Virus record (IMG/VR): IMGVR_UViG_3300025128_000135
Coordinates: 1-37,316 of that record
Length of the DNA: 37,316 bases
Direction: 5' to 3' (one strand)
From: a virus
The position numbers and the translations under genes are program-made. Shown here one piece after another: positions 32,798-37,316 of the stretch (position 1 is its first letter; every line of letters starts with the position of its first letter). The notes under the pieces are model-generated. The model had not been told where the DNA came from, did not search any database, and saw only the letters and a program-made list of their open reading frames with translations.

Positions 32798-33063
32798 TGG
32801 TTAAAAAATCTGCAAAGGGAGCTCTAGGAGAGTTGACCGTGGCTATTGAATACATGAAAAAGGGGTATTGGGTTGCTTTGGCAGTTGATCCTCACTCTCC
32901 CTTTGATTTAATTGCTGTTGATGATGACGGTAATTGTACGTTGATAGATTCTAAATGTTTTTCTGTCAGAGCCACAGGAAGAAAAGGAACTAAGATTCAT
33001 AGAAGTTTAAATAAAAAACAAAAACAAATGGGGGTTAAATTAAAATATGTCGATTGCGATTAA
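32797..33063 (+). CDS. PD-(D/E)XK-type endonuclease, Holliday-junction resolvase-like
   Basis: An 88-residue protein with a compact PD-(D/E)XK core: E12 in GALGELTVAIEYMKKGYWVA, D37 in SPFDLIAVD, and D51-x-K53 in CTLIDSKCF. This spacing fits small resolvase-like endonucleases such as PF11645. It is shorter than most members (about 130 residues), and its C-terminus is overlapped by the next gene. The protein could resolve branched replication intermediates or cut DNA ends. Overlaps of 1 nt upstream and 17 nt downstream place it in the operon. Confidence 0.7.
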   Translation: MVKKSAKGALGELTVAIEYMKKGYWVALAVDPHSPFDLIAVDDDGNCTLIDSKCFSVRATGRKGTKIHRSLNKKQKQMGVKLKYVDCD

Positions 33064-33718
33064 TGAAAAATTTATTTATCCCAAAACTATTCGAGAAGCA
33101 ATCTCTGGTCACAGACATTATGCCGTGGGTGAAGAAAAACTTCCAAGTGTTACAACCATACTAGGTGAGACGAAAGATAAAAGTTTTTTAAAGGAATGGA
33201 AGAAGAGAGTAGGGGAACAAGAAGCAGAAAGAATTAAGAACTCTGCTTCCACTAGAGGTAGTGTAATGCACCACATCATCGAAGAATATATTAAAGGTAA
33301 TAAACATGTGGACTTGACTTCTATTGGACAGCGAGCAGGAGTTATGGCTAATATAATTATCAGTAAAGGTTTATCGAAAGTAAACTCTGTTTATGGTATT
33401 GAGGCTGTCATGCATTATCCTGGTCTTTATGCCGGATCTGCTGACCTTGTAGGAATACACGAGGGCCAAGACGCTATTATGGATTTTAAACAAACAAACA
33501 AACCGAAACGAGAAGAGTGGATCGAGGATTATTTTCTACAGTTAGCAGCTTACGCCATGGCTCATGATTATGTTTATGGTACTCAGATCAACAAAGGTGT
33601 TGTTATGATGTGTAGTGTTGATAGTTACTACCAAGAATTCATTGTAGAGGGTGAGAAATTAAGATATTATAAGCACGAATTTTTAAGGAGACTAGATAAA
33701 TACCATGGAACTAAGTAA
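33047..33718 (+). CDS. Cas4/RecB-like PD-(D/E)XK exonuclease
   Basis: A 223-residue protein. The exonuclease layout is clear: LPSVTTILGET, TRGSVMHHIIEEYIKGN (H75), GIEAVMHYPGLYAGSADLVG (D133), IMDFKQTNK (D146, K148) and the motif DYFLQLAAYAMAH (Q165, Y169). This HxxxE..D..D-x-K..Q-x3-Y arrangement is that of the RecB/Cas4 nuclease family and of phage genome-maintenance exonucleases. It probably processes DNA ends for recombination or degrades host DNA. It overlaps the upstream nuclease by 17 nt and the next gene by 14 nt. Confidence 0.85.
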   Translation: MSIAINEKFIYPKTIREAISGHRHYAVGEEKLPSVTTILGETKDKSFLKEWKKRVGEQEAERIKNSASTRGSVMHHIIEEYIKGNKHVDLTSIGQRAGVMANIIISKGLSKVNSVYGIEAVMHYPGLYAGSADLVGIHEGQDAIMDFKQTNKPKREEWIEDYFLQLAAYAMAHDYVYGTQINKGVVMMCSVDSYYQEFIVEGEKLRYYKHEFLRRLDKYHGTK

Positions 33719-33899
33719 AACTGATATGATTAAAGAGATTAATCTATTAGCGCAAGGTTTATCAGAGCAAGATCTCAAGTCCTTAATGGCTATGACCGAT
33801 CAAGAAGTCAAAGCTATCTATACCAATGCTATGAATAGTATGAAAAAAGCAGGTGGTGGTATGATAGACAAGGCCATTTTATATCCTCCTAGAAATTAA
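33705..33899 (+). CDS. Small helical hypothetical protein
   Basis: A 64-residue protein (LSKTDMIKEINLLAQGLSEQ, then DLKSLMAMTDQEVKAIYTN and KKAGGGMIDKAILYPPRN). Helical segments are separated by a Gly-rich turn near the C-terminus. Its start lies inside the exonuclease gene and its stop is directly followed by the TTG of the next gene. No family is recognised. Confidence 0.6.
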   Translation: MELSKTDMIKEINLLAQGLSEQDLKSLMAMTDQEVKAIYTNAMNSMKKAGGGMIDKAILYPPRN

Positions 33900-34106
33900 T
33901 TGTTAAAATTTTTTTTAGTAGGGTGGATTTGCATAGGTCAAGGTGTAGAGCAGAAATGTGTACGCATGGCTTCATCCATTGTTCACGATAGTTATGACGA
34001 TTGTAACCAATATTTCAGCGTGGTCCGTGAAGAAATGACTGATTTAATTGATGTAAAGCTTCAATTTACGTGTGTCGAGGCCGGATTATTAGAGCATTAC
34101 CTATAA
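33900..34106 (+). CDS. Small exported cysteine-containing protein
   Basis: A 68-residue protein with a TTG start directly after the previous stop. The first 13 residues (MLKFFLVGWICIG) are a short hydrophobic signal-like segment. The mature part has cysteines at 20, 35 and 58 (QKCVRMAS, YDDCNQYF, FTCVEAG), which could form disulphides in the periplasm. Proteins of this form (signal, CVRM/CIRMxS, DxxC, C near the end) recur in marine phages and have no known role. The stop lies within the left arm of the 23-bp inverted repeat. Confidence 0.6.
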   Translation: MLKFFLVGWICIGQGVEQKCVRMASSIVHDSYDDCNQYFSVVREEMTDLIDVKLQFTCVEAGLLEHYL

Positions 34107-34123
34107 GGAATATTAGGCCCCCT
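34101..34123 (+). repeat. Left arm of a 23-bp inverted repeat
   Basis: This 23-nt arm begins CTATAAGGAATATTAGGC and ends in a run of C. Its reverse complement occurs at 34304-34326 with one mismatch (22 of 23). The two arms enclose the non-coding interval 34124-34303. The arm overlaps the stop codon of the gene at 33900. Confidence 0.9.
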
Positions 34124-34303
34124 ATGTGTAAAAAAATATTTTTACTAGGGTAGGGTGTGGTAATGGTGGTAAATGGCTAGAATGGTTGATAAATAAGGTT
34201 AAAACAGTCAAAAAGGCTTACCAGAGTAGTGGTAAGCACTGGTAAATATCAAACTCATTAGCCGTATGGCGATCTAATTTTTTATTTTTATATTTAAACT
34301 TGA
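34124..34303. other. Structured non-coding interval with TGGTAA repeats and hairpins
   Basis: About 180 bp without a plausible gene. It holds four TGGTAA copies (34158, 34167, 34230, 34240) arranged as two pairs spaced 9 and 10 nt. A perfect 8-bp stem, GCTTACCA / TGGTAAGC (34216-34223 and 34230-34237), contains one of them. A weaker stem ATTAGCC / GGC...CTAAT before a T-rich tract (34257-34293) could terminate + strand transcripts. The flanking inverted repeat can fold the whole interval into a single stem-loop. It could be an origin, a small RNA or a mobile hairpin element. Function is not determined. Confidence 0.6.
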
Positions 34304-34326
34304 AGGGGGTCTAATATTCCTTATAG
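34304..34326 (-). repeat. Right arm of the 23-bp inverted repeat
   Basis: Reverse complement of 34101-34123 with a single A/G difference. It ends 7 nt before the ATG at 34334, so one arm touches the end of one gene and the other precedes the next. Confidence 0.9.
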
Positions 34327-34333
34327 TGAAAAT

Positions 34334-34582
34334 ATGGATATAGTTAGAGTAGTTTGGTTAGATACTAATGAATGTAGTCTATCTACTTGGCAAAGTAGGG
34401 AAGAGTTATTAGGTAGTGAGCCTTGTCAAATATCTTCTTTAGGGTATCTAATTAAAAAAGATGAAAAGACTATTACAATATCTGCTGATAAAGATGATTT
34501 CGATCAAGATGATTTGTTTGGTAGATCTCAAGTAATTCCTTTAGGTGTGGTGTTAAGAATAGAACACTTAAAATTAACTTAA
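34334..34582 (+). CDS. Small hypothetical protein
   Basis: An 82-residue protein (VRVVWLDTNECSLSTWQSRE, then SSLGYLIKKDEKTITISADK, an acidic DDFDQDDLFGRSQVIPLG and VVLRIEHL). Small phage proteins with a VVWxD start and a VIPxxVVxxIxxL end are common and unassigned. It has no clear Shine-Dalgarno and is preceded by the right arm of the inverted repeat. Its stop overlaps the stop of the small terminase gene on the other strand by 4 nt. Confidence 0.65.
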   Translation: MDIVRVVWLDTNECSLSTWQSREELLGSEPCQISSLGYLIKKDEKTITISADKDDFDQDDLFGRSQVIPLGVVLRIEHLKLT

Positions 34583-35109
34583 TCGTTATCTTCTTTTATA
34601 GGTTTAACTATTTTTAAAACCCTAGGTTTCTTAACTTTATCTTTCATTTCTTCAAAATCCTCCTCTTGAAGAAGAACTTTATTTTCTTCTATAATAGATT
34701 TCATTCTTTCTTCTAATTCTTTTTCTGATAAATCTTCTAGTTTACCATGCTTGATGATTTTTTGTTCTATATATAATCCTGCAGCTTTACCCCTTGCGAC
34801 CTCTGCATTAACAGCAGCAGACCAAGACTTAGCTTCAATTGCTTCTTGCCTGATCCTTGCTAATTCTGTTATATGTTTTTCGTAAGTGATCTCATATTTC
34901 TTTTGCATTTCAGCCCTAAGGTTATTCATATGCTTGACGACTAAAGGAAATTTATTCGGGTTTCTTAGTTCTGAAGCTCTTACATGGCATGAGCCCTCTG
35001 CATATCCTGCTTCATACGCACATTCTGTAGGTGACATACGACCCTCATTAAAAACTAATAACTCAGCAAATTTTTTTTGTTGTTCTGTTAATATTTTTGG
35101 TAATCCCAT
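34579..35109 (-). CDS. terS: Terminase small subunit (Terminase_2-like)
   Basis: A 176-residue protein. Residues 1-60 (ILTEQQKKFAELLVFNEGRM, SPTECAYEAGYAEGS, RASELRNPNKFPLVVKHMN) form the helix-turn-helix domain of the Terminase_2 small-subunit family (PF03592). This domain recognises the packaging site. The middle is helical and oligomerising, and the C-terminus is acidic then basic (KPRVLKIVKPIKEDND). No large-subunit gene follows it. It is the last gene of a leftward operon and is preceded by a palindrome at 35123. Confidence 0.82.
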   Translation of the reverse strand: MGLPKILTEQQKKFAELLVFNEGRMSPTECAYEAGYAEGSCHVRASELRNPNKFPLVVKHMNNLRAEMQKKYEITYEKHITELARIRQEAIEAKSWSAAVNAEVARGKAAGLYIEQKIIKHGKLEDLSEKELEERMKSIIEENKVLLQEEDFEEMKDKVKKPRVLKIVKPIKEDND

Positions 35110-35112
35110 GGG

Positions 35113-35136
35113 AAGTAAATATAAGTAAATTTACTT
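35113..35136. promoter_or_regulatory. Operator-like palindrome upstream of the small terminase gene
   Basis: A perfect 14-bp palindrome AAGTAAATTTACTT (35123-35136) lies 14 nt upstream of the terminase start. An extra half-site AAGTAAAT (35113-35120) lies between the two. The terminase start has no Shine-Dalgarno, so this interval could control its translation or transcription instead. It may be an operator or a site bound by the terminase itself. Confidence 0.4.
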
Positions 35137-35140
35137 AAGA

Positions 35141-35359
35141 TTACAATAATTTTTTACGCCTGCGTCTTGGTGCATAATACTCAGGTCCATGATTGGGTAA
35201 TAAATCCGGATGTGTGTTGCTTGTGGCTTGTTGCTTGTTGCTTGAGGCTTGTGCCTTATAGGTTATAGATTCAATGCTGCTATTATTTTCAAAAATTTCT
35301 AGGGTATACCGGGCCACATTAGCAGCCCGAAATTTATCTATTATTTTTTTATCTATCAT
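35141..35359 (-). CDS. Small hypothetical protein containing the heptamer repeat
   Basis: A 72-residue protein (MIDKKIIDKFRAANVARYTL, then FENNSSIESITYK, a Gln/Ser/Asn-rich AQASSNKQQATSN segment, and a basic RRRRKKLL end). Its Gln/Ser/Asn segment is encoded by the heptamer array at 35218-35252. The start overlaps the upstream gene by 11 nt, favouring real coding. The repeat could instead be a DNA element that happens to stay open. No family is recognised. Confidence 0.5.
   Translation of the reverse strand: MIDKKIIDKFRAANVARYTLEIFENNSSIESITYKAQASSNKQQATSNTHPDLLPNHGPEYYAPRRRRKKLL
35218..35252 (+). repeat. Heptamer tandem array, 5 x (T/G)GCTTG(T/A)
   Basis: Five contiguous 7-bp units read TGCTTGT, GGCTTGT, TGCTTGT, TGCTTGA and GGCTTGT. 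Three units of the same heptamer occur at 37156-37176. The unit length of 7 is not a multiple of 3, so the protein repeat period is 7 residues per three units. The same heptamer in a gene and in a gap suggests a DNA-level role. Confidence 0.85.
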
Positions 35360-35693
35360 TGACGCTCTCTAAGTGCTCAACAAAACTTTTGACGCTTGCT
35401 ATAACTTCTTTTGTACTTAATTTATTTTGTTGCTTATGTACTTCTTGCCAATTTAAAGACTTTGAAAAGGCATTTATCATATGATTTAAATCCATATCTA
35501 ATATTGGAATATTAACGCCTTTACTAGTGGACCACCAGGGGTTTAAGTCTTCATCATTCATATTAGAAGCTATAGCTCTTTTTGTTTTTATATGCATAAC
35601 CTCTAATAAATCCCTAACAGTCAACTTATCTTTATTTAAAACAATAGATATTTTTATTACATCATCTAGGTTTAAATATTTTTCTTTTTTCAT
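35349..35693 (-). CDS. Hypothetical protein in the leftward operon
   Basis: A 114-residue protein (MKKEKYLNLDDVIKISIVLN, then KLTVRDLLEVMHIKTKRAIA, DLNPWWSTSKGVNIP, and NHMINAFSKSLNWQEVHKQQ). It is mainly helical and could contain a helix-turn-helix-like segment near residues 20-40. Its start forms ATGA with the stop of the upstream gene, and it overlaps the next gene by 11 nt. No family is recognised. Confidence 0.65.
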   Translation of the reverse strand: MKKEKYLNLDDVIKISIVLNKDKLTVRDLLEVMHIKTKRAIASNMNDEDLNPWWSTSKGVNIPILDMDLNHMINAFSKSLNWQEVHKQQNKLSTKEVIASVKSFVEHLESVNDR

Positions 35694-35839
35694 TGTTCAT
35701 TCTCGCTTTCTTGTTTCCAATCTCTAATAGCTTTTAATAAAAGTTTATTATCTTCTATTAGTTCATCATCCATAGTCATTGAACGGATATTTAAAATAAG
35801 CCATTCTCTAACTTTTTTTATTACTTTTTTGTCAGTCAT
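35690..35839 (-). CDS. Small hypothetical protein in the leftward operon
   Basis: A 49-residue protein from ATG 35839 to TGA 35692-35690 (MTDKKVIKKVREWLILNIRS, then MDDELIEDNKLLLKAIRDWK and an acidic end). It forms ATGA overlaps with both neighbours, a strong sign of a true gene. GAGGAAAA precedes the start. The product is a charged two-helix peptide with no recognised family. Confidence 0.7.
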   Translation of the reverse strand: MTDKKVIKKVREWLILNIRSMTMDDELIEDNKLLLKAIRDWKQESENEQ

Positions 35840-36552
35840 TTTTCCTCACTTTCCAAAACAAATCCAGAATAATCCGTTTTTGCTTTTCCTTTTGCTTTTA
35901 ATCCAGCAATGATATTATTCCCGTCTAAAAATCTTAAATCACTCTCATCAGCATTTATAACTTTAAATCCTTTAAAAGTTTTAGGTAAATTAGATCTAAA
36001 AACGGCAGCAATATTGCCACCAAGTTTTAAAACGTTCATAGCTTCGTCTTTATTATCCTCTGTCAGGCTGTAAGTTAGATGATAATTTGACGGCATTTGG
36101 CCATTAACATATTTTAAAATTCTTTTGTAAACCTTGGTATAATCATAAAACTGAACGCTTGAAAACTCCTCCATAATCCCGGTATTTTCCCAAGATATAT
36201 CACTCGTGCCGTTTAATCTTATGCATGGTATTAAATTTTTCTTTTGAGCTCTGTTTAAAAAAGCTTTTATTTCTTTTCTAAGTTGGTTTAAAAAGGTTTC
36301 TCTTTCTTGAATATACCACCTGGTTTTATTTATTCGACCTTGCTGCACGTTATTAAATGCGCCATGGCCTGCAGTATATAAACAAGATTTTAAACAACCT
36401 TTACTAGCTTGGGGGCAGACATTAAAACCAGATTGAGAACCAGACGCACCGTAAAAAATAGCTGTCATATATCCGAAATTTTGGCCTTTGACTGTTTTGG
36501 CGTTGTTGTCAATGTTTAAAATTTTAGGTGATTTTTTAAACTCTAAATACAT
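35836..36552 (-). CDS. Gp88-like conserved phage protein with a cysteine cluster
   Basis: A 238-residue protein, the first gene of the leftward operon. It belongs to a phage family marked by GQNFGYMTAIFYGASG, a cysteine cluster C46-x6-C53-x3-C57 (NVCPQASKGCLKSCLYTAG), NNVQQGRINKTRWY, IRLNGTSDISWE, VQFYDYTK, NYHLTYSLTE, GGNIAAVF and a C-terminal GLKAKGKAKTDYSGFV. I recognise this as the group annotated Gp88-like or DUF7227-like. The Cys cluster could hold zinc or an iron-sulphur centre, and the strand pattern is barrel-like, but no activity is established. The family is conserved widely enough to suggest an enzyme. Confidence 0.75.
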   Translation of the reverse strand: MYLEFKKSPKILNIDNNAKTVKGQNFGYMTAIFYGASGSQSGFNVCPQASKGCLKSCLYTAGHGAFNNVQQGRINKTRWYIQERETFLNQLRKEIKAFLNRAQKKNLIPCIRLNGTSDISWENTGIMEEFSSVQFYDYTKVYKRILKYVNGQMPSNYHLTYSLTEDNKDEAMNVLKLGGNIAAVFRSNLPKTFKGFKVINADESDLRFLDGNNIIAGLKAKGKAKTDYSGFVLESEEK

Positions 36553-36577
36553 TTTTTCTTTCTCTCTTTCTGTTTAT

Positions 36578-36606
36578 TTTATACCACAAAATCCCACAAT
36601 AGACAA
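36578..36606 (-). promoter_or_regulatory. Predicted sigma70 promoter for the leftward operon
   Basis: On the minus strand TTGTCT (bases 36601-36606) and TATAAA (36578-36583) are spaced 17 nt, with TGG directly before the -10. The match closely follows the promoter at 30361 (TTGTCA, 17 nt, TGG, TATAAA). A start near 36571 would leave a leader of about 20 nt with AGAGAGAAAG before ATG 36552. Confidence 0.7.
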
Positions 36607-36651
36607 ATAAATAATAATAAAATATATATATATTTGTATGGTTGATTTACT

Positions 36652-37011
36652 TTGAAATCTGAAACTAAATTGTGGCAAGAATTGAAAAGAAAAACGCCTT
36701 TAATATCATGGACTAGATTAGAAAGTTGGGCGTCTTTGGGTGTTCCTGATCTACTTGGTTATACTGACATTAAAGGTTTTTTCACTGTCGAATTAAAAGT
36801 AATCAATAGTAATAAAATTCGCTTTTCACCTCATCAAATATCGTTCCATATTAAGCATGCTAAAAATTCTTATATCTTGGCCAAGACCCTCGACCCTTTG
36901 AGCTATAAACTTTATCCAGGGGCCTCGGTCCTTGCTCTATCAAAAGGTGAACCGGTTCGGGCACTAGCTGACAATTGGCCAGAAATCCAAGAAAAACTTA
37001 TCCACAGTTAA
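36652..37011 (+). CDS. VRR-NUC / PD-(D/E)XK endonuclease
   Basis: A 119-residue protein with a TTG start (no clear Shine-Dalgarno) after an AT-rich gap. The catalytic core is visible: GVPDLLGY (D33), FTVELKV (E47, K49), FSPHQISFH (Q62) and a terminal YILAK strand. This spacing is that of small VRR-NUC and resolvase-type nucleases, which cleave branched DNA. It is the third PD-(D/E)XK enzyme of the window. It stands alone on the + strand between the leftward operon and the long non-coding end. Confidence 0.75.
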   Translation: MKSETKLWQELKRKTPLISWTRLESWASLGVPDLLGYTDIKGFFTVELKVINSNKIRFSPHQISFHIKHAKNSYILAKTLDPLSYKLYPGASVLALSKGEPVRALADNWPEIQEKLIHS

Positions 37012-37067
37012 TATTATATTATCCCATTTTATATTTGACTTTCCCATAATAAAGTTTAAAATAGTAA

Positions 37068-37083
37068 GGGTTGGGAGGGAGGG
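37068..37083 (+). other. G-quadruplex motif (+ strand)
   Basis: GGGTTGGGAGGGAGGG has four G-triplets with loops of 2, 1 and 1 nt, the form that folds into the most stable parallel quadruplexes. It lies 56 nt after the stop of the nuclease gene. Folding is predicted, not shown. Confidence 0.75.
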
Positions 37084-37115
37084 CTAAAAGATTCCCGGTG
37101 CTTGCGCCTTCTGGG

Positions 37116-37145
37116 CCCACCCGCCCCCACCACCCCCGGTTTCCC
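37116..37145 (-). other. G-quadruplex motif (- strand)
   Basis: On the + strand five C-runs of 3, 3, 5, 5 and 3 nt (37116, 37120, 37124, 37133, 37143) are separated by 1-5 nt, so the minus strand carries five G-runs that satisfy the quadruplex rule. It starts 32 nt after the + strand motif ends. Confidence 0.7.
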
Positions 37146-37155
37146 TGGTTCGTGC

Positions 37156-37176
37156 AGCTTGCTGCTTGTGGCTTGT
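37156..37176 (+). repeat. Heptamer array, 3 units, same unit as at 35218
   Basis: AGCTTGC, TGCTTGT and GGCTTGT lie in tandem. A single further TGCTTGC stands at 37099-37105. The unit is the same as in the five-unit array inside the gene at 35141. Confidence 0.75.
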
Positions 37177-37206
37177 GGATTATTTTTTATTTTTTTTTTT
37201 CAGTCT

Positions 37207-37223
37207 CGAGCTCTCAGAGCTCG
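37207..37223. repeat. 7-bp hairpin CGAGCTC / GAGCTCG
   Basis: Perfect 7-bp arms with a TCA loop follow a run of ten T. With T-runs on its left it could act as a leftward terminator when the A-run is read on the minus strand as T only in part, so its role is uncertain. Confidence 0.55.
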
Positions 37224-37239
37224 TGGCCTGTGCCTAAGC

Positions 37240-37274
37240 AATAAATTCCCGGACCGGAATTTATTATTTTTTTT
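37240..37274 (+). terminator. Rho-independent terminator
   Basis: Perfect 10-bp arms AATAAATTCC and GGAATTTATT enclose a 6-nt loop (CGGACC), followed by A and eight T residues. The stem is AT-rich at its base and GC at the loop. It would end rightward transcripts coming from the 36652 nuclease side before the next (unseen) genes. Confidence 0.75.
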
Positions 37275-37316
37275 AACCCAGATCTGGGCTTGTTGATCCA
37301 GGATCTGGAATGCAGC

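Larger units (their letters stand above)
37012..37316 (+). other. Non-coding terminal interval, partly GC-rich with several structures
   Basis: About 300 bp without a gene I can support. It contains two G-quadruplex motifs on opposite strands (37068-37083, 37116-37145), a heptamer array (37156-37176), a T-run of 10 (37191-37200), a CGAGCTC / GAGCTCG hairpin (37207-37223), a terminator (37240-37274) and the palindrome CCCAGATCTGGG (37277-37288). The G/C-rich first half contrasts with the AT-rich genome. It could be an origin, a packaging region or a late-operon control region. Confidence 0.6.

Noticed and set aside
34216-34293. A tRNA gene or attachment site in the structured interval
   Set aside because: The hairpin does not extend to a cloverleaf, there is no T-loop consensus or CCA end, and no integrase is present.
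34886-35128. An 80-codon + frame opposite terS
   Set aside because: It lies fully antisense to a recognised small terminase, with a Phe/Ser-rich product and no start site.
35218-35252. CRISPR-like array
   Set aside because: The units are only 7 bp and contiguous, without spacers or cas genes.
37036-37065. A promoter with TTGACT near 37036 and TAAAAT about 16 nt further
   Set aside because: The -10 is poor and no gene follows before the terminator, so it is not reported as a feature.
37102-37296. A 64-codon + frame in the terminal interval
   Set aside because: It runs through the C-rich patch, the T-run and the terminator hairpin, has Pro/Cys/Phe-biased composition unlike the other genes and has no ribosome site.
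1-37316. Phage RNA polymerase, integrase, large terminase, portal or capsid genes
   Set aside because: I looked for their motifs among all frames and found none. They may lie outside the window, so absence from the genome is not claimed.

Overview
The window is an AT-rich, tightly packed double-stranded DNA phage genome fragment. It has about 59 supported genes, many 1-4 nt ATGA/TAATG overlaps and few gaps. The gene content fits a marine short-tailed (podovirus-like) phage of the kind found on SAR11/Pelagibacter and related alphaproteobacteria. The evidence is a P22 gp10/T7 gp12-like tail nozzle protein, Gly-rich virion proteins with the KGGRVGFAEG and DDVPARLSKNEFV type motifs common in uncultured marine phages, a family A DNA polymerase, strong AT bias, and neither tape measure nor tail sheath. 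The host assignment is inference. No phage RNA polymerase, integrase, large terminase, portal or major capsid gene is visible, so this is part of a larger genome. The three promoters I can see look like host sigma70 promoters.

Region 1 (1-20005, + strand) is the late module. It opens with the end of a fibre gene. Four consecutive pairs follow, each a fibre or adhesin tip gene followed by a small chaperone-like gene (684-5029). Next come two large surface-domain proteins (LamG+SPRY at 5031; a second at 6485), two small fibre proteins, the nozzle protein (8722), small accessory proteins, a HlyC-like acyltransferase homologue (11635), four internal or ejection-type virion proteins (12099-19323), a holin/XhlA-like gene and an M15 peptidase endolysin.

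Region 2 (20002-22119, - strand) holds a SNF2/DEAD-like helicase, a small membrane protein and a hypothetical. They are transcribed from a promoter at about 22.15 kb that carries an operator-like inverted repeat. The operon runs into the lysis genes with overlapping stop codons.

Region 3 (22189-34106, + strand) is the replication and nucleotide-processing module. It contains a possible ssDNA-binding protein ending at a strong terminator, an archaeo-eukaryotic-type primase, a UvrD-like helicase, a proofreading DNA polymerase A with Leu at the E. coli F762 position, zinc-ribbon and DnaJ-like zinc proteins, a ribbon-helix-helix regulator with its own promoter, a C5-cytosine methyltransferase, and two PD-(D/E)XK nucleases. 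A second 291-codon frame (31279-32154) is nested inside the methyltransferase and looks genuinely coding.

Region 4 (34107-37316) begins with a structured non-coding interval flanked by a 23-bp inverted repeat. It continues with one small + gene, a five-gene leftward operon (a cysteine-motif Gp88-like protein, three small proteins and the small terminase), a VRR-NUC-type nuclease, and a final non-coding stretch of about 300 bp. That last stretch is unusually GC-rich in part and holds two G-quadruplex motifs on opposite strands, heptamer repeats and a terminator.

Together the genes describe a lytic-type phage that primes and copies its own DNA, modifies it, processes it with several nucleases, relies on host transcription and carries a modular receptor-binding array. 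Lifestyle remains open because the genome is incomplete and the polymerase residue points towards slower or temperate relatives.
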